64,000 nt of DNA, from contig QPMI01000425.1 in NCBI GenBank assembly GCA_004431415.1, positions 55,262 to 119,261 on the forward strand. Reading direction: 5' to 3'. Each line of letters opens with the position of its first letter. The first letter of the stretch is position 1. Below the pieces are notes generated by a model that was not told where the DNA came from, did not search any database, and saw only the letters and a list, made by a program, of their open reading frames with translations. Shown here in pieces: positions 10,514-18,347 of the stretch. The position numbers and the translations under genes were made by a program. Source of the DNA: Cyanophora paradoxa (taxonomy: Eukaryota; Glaucocystophyceae; Cyanophorales; Cyanophoraceae).

Positions 10514-10906
10514 ATGGATTCCCGATACCGCGGCTACCACGTAATGCTTGACTATATAACCGACCCGTTCACCGAGTCTCCGGAGGCATGCGCCGAGTGG
10601 ATCACAGCGAACCTATCGCAATATATCACAGATCGCAATATGCGCATCGTGCACCAGCACACTTGCATTTTCGATGGCTCTATTTCCCCTCCCGGTTTCG
10701 CGATTGGCTTTCTATTAGATGAGTCGCATGCCACAGCTCACTCTTATAGCGACCAGGGGCTATTAGCGATCGATATCTTTACATGCGGCTCAAATGCCGA
10801 AGCAAAGACGATGGGTATAGCACGGGACATTAACGAACTCATACAGGAAAGGCTGAAAGTGCGAAAGTGGGACTTACAGGTCGAGCAAAGGTTCCCAATT
10901 TCATAA
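10514..10906 (+). CDS. speD-like: S-adenosylmethionine decarboxylase (prokaryotic SpeD type)
   Basis: This 130-residue protein matches the small class 1 AdoMet decarboxylases, which make decarboxylated AdoMet, the aminopropyl donor for spermidine. These enzymes self-cleave before a serine that becomes the pyruvoyl cofactor. Here the site is DE/S71-H72, followed by H76 and C91 (in DIFTCG) at the same spacing as Ser63, His68 and Cys83 of the Thermotoga enzyme. The position of its Ser55 is Ala63 here, which may alter processing. The length fits bacterial SpeD, not the much longer eukaryotic enzyme, so it is probably acquired from bacteria or phages. It lies just inside the left repeat, convergent with the DUF5710 gene 25 bp away. 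Some SpeD relatives instead decarboxylate arginine or ornithine, so the substrate is not certain. Confidence 0.85.
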   Translation: MDSRYRGYHVMLDYITDPFTESPEACAEWITANLSQYITDRNMRIVHQHTCIFDGSISPPGFAIGFLLDESHATAHSYSDQGLLAIDIFTCGSNAEAKTMGIARDINELIQERLKVRKWDLQVEQRFPIS

Positions 10907-10931
10907 AAAATGAAAAAAACGACAGATATAT

Positions 10932-11246
10932 TTAATGCTCCTTGATCGGAAACTTGCCCATTAGCGGGTGATCGAGACCCATGACATACCAGCATCGCAT
11001 AACGGGATCCCAGCGGGCTTTCTCAGCCTTCGCTTGATCCTTAAATTCATAAGGAATATCGAGGTAAACCTTCACGTTTCTTTGATACACTTGCTCATAG
11101 CTTAGAGTCTTGAACTGAGAGCATAGAGAGTGATCTTTCTTCGTGACATACCAGCATGAATTCTCACGATCCCACTTTCCACCGAGGGATTTCGCAACGT
11201 CTTTTTTATCAAACGGAATATCAACATAATACTTTTCACCCTCCAT
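10932..11246 (-). CDS. Protein with two DUF5710-like repeats
   Basis: 104 residues holding two copies of a short module: a D-I-P-[FY]-x2-K-D-x-A-K start, then K-[WR]-W-D or R-W-D, then CWYV (residues ~5-40 and ~58-95). This is the pattern of DUF5710, often attached to DNA-processing enzymes in mobile elements. No catalytic residues are visible. The smaller protein at 50029-50283 in element 2 carries one such module (GAKWDKTIRQWY). A promoter-like TTATTTTCTCCGG motif sits directly upstream of the start. Function unknown. Confidence 0.7.
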   Translation of the reverse strand: MEGEKYYVDIPFDKKDVAKSLGGKWDRENSCWYVTKKDHSLCSQFKTLSYEQVYQRNVKVYLDIPYEFKDQAKAEKARWDPVMRCWYVMGLDHPLMGKFPIKEH

Positions 11247-11258
11247 CTCTTTTATATT

Positions 11259-11280
11259 TACCGGAGAAAATAATTTCGGG
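11259..11280 (-). promoter_or_regulatory. TTATTTTCTCCGG promoter-like motif (DUF5710 gene)
   Basis: Read on the minus strand this is CCGAAATTATTTTCTCCGGT, 13 bases before the start codon at 11246. The same block precedes the polymerase gene. Confidence 0.65.
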
Positions 11281-11285
11281 GTTTG

Positions 11286-12668
11286 TTATGAACGAGATGA
11301 CCGAAGAATGCGCGTAGTAGGGGCTGTATAGCTTGCGCTCTGATTCTTGAATGATTTATACCACCTCTGACTGTTTACCTCTGAGAGCTTCTCAGTTCCC
11401 GCGATCGTTAATTTAGCGAGCTCTCTCAGCGCCCTCTTTGTCTTTTCTGCGCGATCTTCCAATAATGCGCCTTTTGGAACACTTGCGGCGACATCTATGC
11501 CTTCTTTTTGAACCTGCCGGATAGAGGCGGCTTCTATTTCGGCTGCTTTGATTGCGTTGCCTGATGGTTCCACCACAGCTTCGACCTCTGTAATGATCTG
11601 CAATTCGTGCGGCTTAAAAAGCTTCGGCATTACGTTTCCGGATGCATCTTGCACCTCTATTGCGTTTCCTCTCCTTCCCGCAATTTTGTAGACCTCTCGG
11701 CTATACCTTTGGGTTGCCCCTTTATCGAATTTCGATCTCGGCAATAACAGGCGGACGTGGAGACCCGGCTTAAAGTCGCTGAATATATCCTTGACGATTG
11801 TGTTCTTTCTTGAAATAATAGCCGCTCGGATCCGCTCCATATCTGAGAGCTTGACATCCCCGGGTTTCATTCCTATCGTTCTGTGAATGGTGTTGTTGTA
11901 ATTGAAAACAAAGTCGTCCAATTTATCCATAAATCGCACAGTGTTATAAGCGACACAGTAATTGTTTATCATCGTTTTAAGGGTCAAATGGAAGCGATTC
12001 ATTATTCCCAGCGATGTGTGATCTCCGACCTGTTTAAAGCGGTGCTCTATCGCATTATTTTTCACGACCTCCTGAAACTCCTTTGCGATGAATTCTGAAC
12101 CGTTATCTGTTTCCAATCGAATCATCGGAGCCGGGAGCTCTGTTAGCATCTCCGCAAAAGCGGCGGCAACACTTGCGCCCTCCTTATTCTTTAACTTCTT
12201 GGCATATGCTTTTCGACTTGTCATCTCGATGAGAGTAAGGACTGCAATGTAGCCGGAATTATAGCTGCCATATGAGAGATAAAAGATGAGATCGGCTTGG
12301 TAGCACCACGGCGGGGCTGTGATGGGAATAAAAGCGGTTTGGGTCGGTGCGGGGGGCTTCTTGTTGATCTGCATAAATTCCTGTTTCGCTGCGACATCTT
12401 GCACTTCTTTCAGTGTGAGGGTCTTGTCCTCTTTTCTCAGTTCTTCGTATATTGCGGATGGGTTCTTAAAACCTGTCTTCGGGTCATACATGCGTCGCAC
12501 GATCTTAGAGGACGGGTTAGCAATGCTAAAAGGAACATCTCCTAATAAATTTGATTTTGCTTGGCGTTTTGTAATTTTTTGGGGGACTTGCTCAGTTTCA
12601 GGAACCGCGATAGGTAGTATGGTGGTCTCTGTCTCCTCTCCCGCTACCCTTCTGACGATCCGTGACAT
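11286..12668 (-). CDS. Retroviral-type integrase (rve family), catalytic Glu replaced by Asn
   Basis: The 460-residue protein has a Polinton integrase core. The first catalytic Asp is in WCYQADLIF and the second in LETDNGSEF; the third position should be Glu 35 residues later. Exactly 35 residues after the second Asp there is Asn (GIMNRFHLTLK; codon 11997-11999). In the matching place element 2 encodes Glu (IEAFNRQIK). A C-terminal SH3-like segment (FKPGLHVRLLL...) and a basic tail follow. The protein would insert element DNA into the host genome and create the 6-bp duplication; with Asn in the active site it may be inactive or impaired. It follows the polymerase gene with an 18-bp gap and is probably co-transcribed. 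Confidence 0.88.
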   Translation of the reverse strand: MSRIVRRVAGEETETTILPIAVPETEQVPQKITKRQAKSNLLGDVPFSIANPSSKIVRRMYDPKTGFKNPSAIYEELRKEDKTLTLKEVQDVAAKQEFMQINKKPPAPTQTAFIPITAPPWCYQADLIFYLSYGSYNSGYIAVLTLIEMTSRKAYAKKLKNKEGASVAAAFAEMLTELPAPMIRLETDNGSEFIAKEFQEVVKNNAIEHRFKQVGDHTSLGIMNRFHLTLKTMINNYCVAYNTVRFMDKLDDFVFNYNNTIHRTIGMKPGDVKLSDMERIRAAIISRKNTIVKDIFSDFKPGLHVRLLLPRSKFDKGATQRYSREVYKIAGRRGNAIEVQDASGNVMPKLFKPHELQIITEVEAVVEPSGNAIKAAEIEAASIRQVQKEGIDVAASVPKGALLEDRAEKTKRALRELAKLTIAGTEKLSEVNSQRWYKSFKNQSASYTAPTTRILRSSRS

Positions 12669-12686
12669 TCTTCTAATTAACCCTGT

Positions 12687-15600
12687 TTATTTTTTGCTGC
12701 AATTGCACCCGTGATGCGCGAGTTGACAATTGTCTTTAAGGTGTGGGCGCTTATTATTGATGCGATCCACGACGAGCCTGTAATTCGGATCTTGCGGCTC
12801 AATCGGAATCGGAAGGGAACAGAGCGCACAGGCGCCCTTCTGTTGCTTCTTGCGCTCTAATATCCACTCTGGCGTAATATAATCCGCCTCGTCGAAATCG
12901 CGCCCGGCACGCTGATCCTGGCATTTATAACCGCGGATCTTCGTTTTCAGATATTCGATGTAGTCACTCTTTCCTTGGAATCTGTGAATCGGTGTATAAA
13001 TCAGCACAGTGGACAGATCGCGGTTACGAGTGAGCGCGGTATAGAACCATTCGCGAGTGGTATAGCGGAACGTAGCCTCACAAATGACAATGCCCGAATC
13101 AAGTGTGAGACCTTGCGTTGAATGACCTGTTCCTGCATAAGGGAGAGAAAAATGTTCTAACATCGCACACGGAACCTCGAACGTGACGCCATCGAAAACG
13201 TCAGTTAATGTGACCATTTGCTTGGTGATTTTGGTGATCCGATAGGTGTAATTTGTGTATGCATTAATAGACTCACCCTCAGACCGCGAAATGCGTAGAT
13301 ACCTGCGACAAACGACTTCCAGACCCTTGTAGAATTTGATTCCGTTGACCTCTACGGTTGCAATATTTACTTTTCGTCTATCGTGCATCAGTTTGTTATA
13401 GGCTAAGGTCATTTCGTTTCTGTAAGCGATGCCAAAGTAGCCGTCAGGAATTGCGTTTAGATCATTAATTGTCGGCAACCCGTATTTCGAGATAATCTGT
13501 GCGGCTTCGAGTCCGTTTTCGAAGAGATCCTCTTTAATCGCCCGAATTAATTCACGGTCTGTCTCCTTCTTGTGCCGCTTGTTAATGCGTAGACTCAGGA
13601 CGTTAGGGAACATGCTCTGCACAGCGCGCTTATAGTAGCCCTTGCGATCAGAAACCGATAGCTCATCATTAATCGGTTCATTTTGATAGGTGTCGCCATT
13701 AGCCAAATATTTGATATCCGGATAGCGATCGATAAACGACTTGATCTTAGCGAGATCTTTTACGGAATACGCGAATATCTCGTCGAACATAATGTGACTG
13801 AACTCGGAGACGAACGCCCTCTGGTCTTTTTCGCTCATAGCCTCTTCGTAGGTCTGATCATTTGAGACACGGATCCCGAGAACATTATACAAAGTGCGAA
13901 CGGTGATATTCTCGATTCCGCGGACTTTGAGAGAGTCCCTCAGCTCTGCGCACTGTTTGTTATAGGGGCAAATAACTAAGCAATTCGACTTTTGAGATGC
14001 GAAACAGTTAATACCGAGTGTCGACTTTCCACTTCCGGGCATGTCAGCAAGGACAAGCATACGATTATGGAGCTTCGCAACCCAATTAAAGCACTCCGGA
14101 TTAAATTCGTCCCTCAGCGAGAACCGGTTAATGAGTGTCTCGGGATCCTGAAATTCGAGAGTTACACCCCGTGGTGGGCGGAGTGCATTCTCAGGGCATC
14201 TTTTCCCGGGAATATAGCTGAATTTGCCCATGTTCTCAAACGCATTTCGGTCGAACTCTTTCTTACTTGTCCATGAACCTTCGATATATAGACAGTCCGT
14301 TCTGATCCCGGCAACCTTGTGCCCGCGCGCTGTCAGGCGCTTGTATTGCGCAAACATATTAGCGCGGTTACGATCGTAAATATGAAAGTGGATAGGAAGG
14401 AATCCGTTAACGAGCTCGCGGTGGGAGCTGATCTTAACGAAATAGATGTGACCTTCGAATTCGCTAAGAGTTTTGACACGTTTCGAATTCTTAGGATTGA
14501 AAGTAAACACCTCTACTGTTCCTCCGCATTCTTGGGCGAACCTCTCAGCCTCGGCACGGTTGTAGAACATTTTCGTGGATGTTTGCGAGTCTTGGAATTT
14601 GCCGAGCATTCCGATATCTTTCACTAAAAGGTGCTTCTTGTCTGTGGTTTGAATGTCACTTGAAAGCACTTTCTTCATCTCAGAGATCGACGTATTGGGC
14701 ACCAAATGCGAAGGCTCCGCGACCGCGATAATCTCTATCTTGTCCTTTACGTCCGCCCAATGCATGGAGAGAGTGTAGCCTGTCATGAAATTATAACAGC
14801 GACCACTCACGGAAAATGCGCGATCCAGAATAATTTCGATTCCGTCAATCTTGCGAGACATGGCGGCATCATAATCAATGTCCTCATCGTCGGCGAAAGT
14901 CGCTTGCTCTCTCTCAAACGCAACGACACGCACGTAGTAGATCGCGTATTCGAGAATATCGCTTCCCGCTTTAAAGGGAACGAAGTCATCGAATACATTG
15001 TATTTCGGAAGATATTGCATGCCTTTCAGTATCGAAGGATAGCACTTCGCCATATCGACAGCTGTGTAGGTAGCTTTCGGGTTCGGCTTATAGAAAAAGC
15101 CGCTTAGTGCGGATCGCTTGTAGTGCGTGAGAATTTCGCGCATGTTCGGGCTGTAATGTGAGATATTCGTCGCATTTAGTAGCGACTCGCGGAAACCCTT
15201 ACCGATTTCACAGACCTTATTATAATACTCTTCTGTTTCGAAATCTTGCTCAATAAAGTGGTCGGTTGTGCGTGGATCTTTGATAGAGAACATCGAGCCA
15301 TTAGCTTTGAATGTGATGCTGTCGATCTGTTTCGATGGTGTTAGCTTCACAGCGGGCTCATATCGCATTTTCAGGAACGTGAATAGAAGACCTTCCAGAC
15401 CTTCGCGCCCAGTGTAAAGAATGCGGATGAAACTGCGCTCGTCAGGCGATAGTTTTAATTGCGTGATCTTTAACAGATCCTTGGATGTGTGCGCGAAGAT
15501 ATCGTGAGTAAGACACGTCGGAATTTTATAGAGTGCTAACGAAGAGGTCGACTTAGGAACATGATTATCGAGCTCTTCGACCTCCATCTTTGCCATGCGC

Positions 15601-16997
15601 ATTTCGAGCGACTTGATGTTATCGTTGAATATATAGATATGCTTGTTGTGAATCATAAAGTGAATATTGCGGGGATTGATATTTTTGTTAATTGATTCTG
15701 CCGCGAATTTGTATACTAACTTTCCGTCGACATCAAAGACGCGGAAGCCTGTCTGGATTCTCTTACAGAATTTCTCAATATGGCGGAGGGTGAGAGCCAG
15801 AGAGTCGCCAGGTGTGCGTTCGCGACCGTGAAAGAATTTATAGAGACCGTCGTAGGACATAGTTAAGTCAGTATATCGCGGTTTTGGCGCCTCCTGACAC
15901 TTCTTAATGGACGCTCCCCATGTGGAGATGATCATATCGTAGCCGCAAGCGTTAGATGTCGATGATTTGGGAAGCTCAATAATATCTTCGAACTCAGACG
16001 CGTTTGGATTTAATGTGTAGTCTGTGAATTTGCTCATAATCGCGGTGCATCGCATGCTGTCCATTAGCTCCTCATCCAGAAACGCATAGCGATTTCCAGG
16101 GATAGCACCGGCTCCGTCATCTTCGACACCTTCGTCCCCATCGATCACGACCTCATGAACAGTTATAAAGGCATCATCGACACTGCCGCCAAAATCATCG
16201 AAACCTTTGCGTAGTTTTTTCTGTTCCTCGGTTGGTGGTGTCTTAAAGAAGAACATCTCGTATGCTTGTCCGAAAGTTCCCAGACCAATCTTCAATTCAT
16301 CGTAGTTTTCGAGTAAATCGAAGATTGAATCTCTCTCTTCCGAATAATAACGATTTTGAGCGGTGAGAATTCCATACACTCTATCGATCTTTGCCAGAGC
16401 AAAGTTTCGCAACACCCTCACCGAAACTGTCTCTCTTATATTCTGGTAGGTGACAAAGGTTCTGTCTTTTATATATGTTCCGGGAATTCCGGGAATAACA
16501 ATTACCTCCGACGACCGAGCACCGGATCCAGGTCCCCATAGCTTGAACGTAATTGTTGCGAGAGTTTCCGGATCGTATGCGGCGATTGGATCGAGAATAG
16601 TGCGTTTAATCGCATCCTCTACCGCTTTTAGTTTACCTCTCTGCTGCTTCGCTTCGAGTTTCGCTTCTTTCGCCCGTTTCTGTTCTCGTTTGCGATCGAA
16701 GCGCTGTAAACGCTTCGCCTCTTGTTCTTTTTGCTTTTGCTTTTCTATATTAACTTGGGTGCGAGCGGCGCGCTTCTCTTTCCGCTCTGCCCTGCGGAAA
16801 ACGCGGGGATTAATGATTCCATTCAGCGTATCCCGAATGTCTATCAGCGTTTGGAGCTTGGGCTTCCGATTCATTGTGTTGTGCATCGCCCAATGCGCCT
16901 GTTCTTCGGTTAGCAAATCCTGACTCAATCCCTGCATAATGTATCCGATAATTTCATCCCGAACATTGTTAGCGATTCTGTTGGTTGCGCGCGGCAT
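12687..16997 (-). CDS. Family B DNA polymerase fused to SF1 helicase and HNH-like zinc module
   Basis: A 1,436-residue replication protein. The N-terminus (MPRATNRI..., 1-90) matches that of the element 2 polymerase. A Lys/Arg/Glu-rich coiled segment follows (~90-160). Polymerase motif A is DMAKCYPSILKG (Asp648). Motif C is RTDCLYIEG (Asp901) instead of DTDS: the second Asp is kept, the first is Arg and the Ser is Cys. Next comes a Pif1/RecD-like helicase: Walker A GSGKST (988-993), Walker B-like FDEIFAY (~1070), and HSTQG (1292-1296). The last 50 residues have CALC...VDRINNKRPHLKDNC...CNCSKK, like an HNH/zinc module. Protein priming is inferred from the family, not seen. The SF1 helicase may replace the SF3 helicase that element 2 encodes separately. 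A promoter motif lies 22 bp upstream. Confidence 0.82.
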   Translation of the reverse strand: MPRATNRIANNVRDEIIGYIMQGLSQDLLTEEQAHWAMHNTMNRKPKLQTLIDIRDTLNGIINPRVFRRAERKEKRAARTQVNIEKQKQKEQEAKRLQRFDRKREQKRAKEAKLEAKQQRGKLKAVEDAIKRTILDPIAAYDPETLATITFKLWGPGSGARSSEVIVIPGIPGTYIKDRTFVTYQNIRETVSVRVLRNFALAKIDRVYGILTAQNRYYSEERDSIFDLLENYDELKIGLGTFGQAYEMFFFKTPPTEEQKKLRKGFDDFGGSVDDAFITVHEVVIDGDEGVEDDGAGAIPGNRYAFLDEELMDSMRCTAIMSKFTDYTLNPNASEFEDIIELPKSSTSNACGYDMIISTWGASIKKCQEAPKPRYTDLTMSYDGLYKFFHGRERTPGDSLALTLRHIEKFCKRIQTGFRVFDVDGKLVYKFAAESINKNINPRNIHFMIHNKHIYIFNDNIKSLEMRMAKMEVEELDNHVPKSTSSLALYKIPTCLTHDIFAHTSKDLLKITQLKLSPDERSFIRILYTGREGLEGLLFTFLKMRYEPAVKLTPSKQIDSITFKANGSMFSIKDPRTTDHFIEQDFETEEYYNKVCEIGKGFRESLLNATNISHYSPNMREILTHYKRSALSGFFYKPNPKATYTAVDMAKCYPSILKGMQYLPKYNVFDDFVPFKAGSDILEYAIYYVRVVAFEREQATFADDEDIDYDAAMSRKIDGIEIILDRAFSVSGRCYNFMTGYTLSMHWADVKDKIEIIAVAEPSHLVPNTSISEMKKVLSSDIQTTDKKHLLVKDIGMLGKFQDSQTSTKMFYNRAEAERFAQECGGTVEVFTFNPKNSKRVKTLSEFEGHIYFVKISSHRELVNGFLPIHFHIYDRNRANMFAQYKRLTARGHKVAGIRTDCLYIEGSWTSKKEFDRNAFENMGKFSYIPGKRCPENALRPPRGVTLEFQDPETLINRFSLRDEFNPECFNWVAKLHNRMLVLADMPGSGKSTLGINCFASQKSNCLVICPYNKQCAELRDSLKVRGIENITVRTLYNVLGIRVSNDQTYEEAMSEKDQRAFVSEFSHIMFDEIFAYSVKDLAKIKSFIDRYPDIKYLANGDTYQNEPINDELSVSDRKGYYKRAVQSMFPNVLSLRINKRHKKETDRELIRAIKEDLFENGLEAAQIISKYGLPTINDLNAIPDGYFGIAYRNEMTLAYNKLMHDRRKVNIATVEVNGIKFYKGLEVVCRRYLRISRSEGESINAYTNYTYRITKITKQMVTLTDVFDGVTFEVPCAMLEHFSLPYAGTGHSTQGLTLDSGIVICEATFRYTTREWFYTALTRNRDLSTVLIYTPIHRFQGKSDYIEYLKTKIRGYKCQDQRAGRDFDEADYITPEWILERKKQQKGACALCSLPIPIEPQDPNYRLVVDRINNKRPHLKDNCQLAHHGCNCSKK

Positions 16998-17018
16998 CTC
17001 TATTAGTTCTTTTAAAAT

Positions 17019-17040
17019 AACCGGAGAAAATAATTTCGGC
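17019..17040 (-). promoter_or_regulatory. TTATTTTCTCCGG promoter-like motif (polymerase gene)
   Basis: On the minus strand it reads GCCGAAATTATTTTCTCCGG, followed by an AT-rich run and the start codon at 16997. Nearly identical to the motif at 11259-11280. Confidence 0.65.
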
Positions 17041-17166
17041 GCAATCTACCAAATTCTCCTTTTCATACCCTTGTCGCCAATTCTTTAAGTGCTTTTTTGA
17101 CGGATGCGGGGAATAAAAAGGGAGTTAAAAAATTAATCATTTTTTGCATCGTGCGGATACTTTCCG

Positions 17167-17580
17167 CTACGAAGTTTTTGCGTTCTCGACGACATGCTTT
17201 CGGGGTCTTCCAGCGGGCTTTTGCGGTTGGGGTTTAGCGGGCGGATTCAGCTTGCGTTCCGCTCTCTTTCTGCGTTGGTATTCCCTTGCCTTCTCTCGGA
17301 TTTTCTCCCGATACTCTTCATCATCTTGGTATCGCTGCTGTTTACGAATTGCAATCTTTTGTAGCTGCTCCGGGGTAAATACAGTCGCTTCCCCTGCGGC
17401 TAATCGCTCCTGCTTTTGTCTCTGATGCTTGTTTCGCTGCCGCTCTGCATCTTTCTCGCGTTTTAGTCTTAATCTCTCCGCCTTCTCCTCTTCTGTGATC
17501 ACCTTCTTCGGTCGCCCTGGTCTGCGCTTTTCCTGCTGTGCCGCCATCGCCTCTTGGTTTGAAATCTTGGGTTTCGCCAT
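17167..17580 (-). CDS. Basic AT-hook DNA-binding protein
   Basis: 137 residues, extremely rich in Lys, Arg, Glu and Gln. Two AT-hook motifs are visible, RRPGRPKK near residue 20 and AGRPRKH near 127, with a long charged helical segment between (RYQDDEEYREKIREKAREYQRRKR). The 75-residue protein at 55733-55960 in element 2 has the same core (RYQDEEFREVYRKKALERYYRRK) and one terminal AT-hook (VGRPRKY), so it is a conserved core gene. A role in binding AT-rich element DNA, for condensation or regulation, is inferred. Confidence 0.78.
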   Translation of the reverse strand: MAKPKISNQEAMAAQQEKRRPGRPKKVITEEEKAERLRLKREKDAERQRNKHQRQKQERLAAGEATVFTPEQLQKIAIRKQQRYQDDEEYREKIREKAREYQRRKRAERKLNPPAKPQPQKPAGRPRKHVVENAKTS

Positions 17581-17587
17581 TTACTAT

Positions 17588-17604
17588 AACCGGAGAAAAT
17601 AGTT
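17588..17604 (-). promoter_or_regulatory. CTATTTTCTCCGGTTAT promoter-like motif (AT-hook gene)
   Basis: It lies 8-24 bases upstream of the AT-hook start codon at 17580 and matches the motif before other element 1 genes. Confidence 0.6.
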
Positions 17605-17704
17605 TTTTGTCACTCTGTATTATTTCCCTTGCCCTTATATACCTTTTACCGAAACCTTCAATTTTTGCGCTCGGATCGATACAAGCGCCACCGAAATTCA
17701 CCGC

Positions 17705-18118
17705 TCAATAATCGTTCCAGACGGTTCTTTCTTGTTGCTGAGGATATACATAAGGGTTTGTTAAGCTGTCATCGTCGCCTAATGCCATTTGATCCAATCT
17801 ATACATCGGATAAGGGGAGTCAGCGCGAAAATGTCCTTCCACAAATTCGGAACATGAGCGCCTTCTAATATGCTCTACATGCACGTCCTCTATCTGAGCG
17901 GTTTCGATATTAGAACTCATAGCCGTGGGCACAGGCGAGGGCGATCGAGAACGTGGGTGGTTGTGATTGTCGCTGTGGTTAGAATATACAGAAAGGCGCC
18001 TACCTCCATTCTCGTCGTCAGAAATATTAACCTCTACGGTTGTATCGCAGCAGGAGTTATGGCACGTGCTCGTGAAATGTAAATGAAACATCTCAATGCA
18101 TTGTGTGATGAAATTCAT
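17705..18118 (-). CDS. Conserved small Cys-rich protein, Polinton core, function unknown
   Basis: 137 residues. The N-terminal 55 match the element 2 protein at 55299-55532: both have F..CIEMFHLH or IIEMFNLH, then S-x-CH-x2-CC-x-T/K-x-VE, an acidic SD.E patch, GGRRLS and a later RRRS. The rest is rich in Ser, His, Asp and Pro, and looks unstructured. The His/Cys cluster could bind a metal, and RRLS/RRRS resemble basophilic kinase sites; both are inferences. It sits in the same place in both elements, between the coiled-coil gene and the AT-hook gene. I do not recognise the family. Confidence 0.72.
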   Translation of the reverse strand: MNFITQCIEMFHLHFTSTCHNSCCDTTVEVNISDDENGGRRLSVYSNHSDNHNHPRSRSPSPVPTAMSSNIETAQIEDVHVEHIRRRSCSEFVEGHFRADSPYPMYRLDQMALGDDDSLTNPYVYPQQQERTVWNDY

Positions 18119-18147
18119 CGATCCTACAAGGACGCAACGTATTAAAT

Positions 18148-18162
18148 ATCGGAGAAAATAAA
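18148..18162 (-). promoter_or_regulatory. ATTTTCTCCGATA promoter-like motif (Cys-rich gene)
   Basis: It reads TTTATTTTCTCCGATA on the minus strand, about 30 bases before the start codon at 18118. Confidence 0.5.
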
Positions 18163-18218
18163 AGGGAATGAGGCTATTGCTTGCTCGTGTGTTTCCTTAT
18201 GAGTTGGTCGACCTTATA

Positions 18219-18347
18219 ATGCTGTTTATGGAGCCGACCTGTCCCTTTTGCAAGGGAATCCATATTAAAACTCGCTCTAAATACGGGCGGATTCATTTAT
18301 GTTTGAACGACTTGCATATTAGAAGCGACGACGCCCACCGAACATAG
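18219..18347 (+). CDS. Possible 42-residue zinc-binding micro-ORF
   Basis: A short plus-strand frame with CPFCKGIHIK...RIHLCLNDLH, a Cys-x2-Cys plus His/Cys pattern that could hold one zinc. It occupies most of the 200-bp gap between two minus-strand genes and overlaps the 3' end of the coiled-coil gene by 29 bp. There is no homologue at this place in element 2, so it may be chance. Confidence 0.3.
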   Translation: MLFMEPTCPFCKGIHIKTRSKYGRIHLCLNDLHIRSDDAHRT

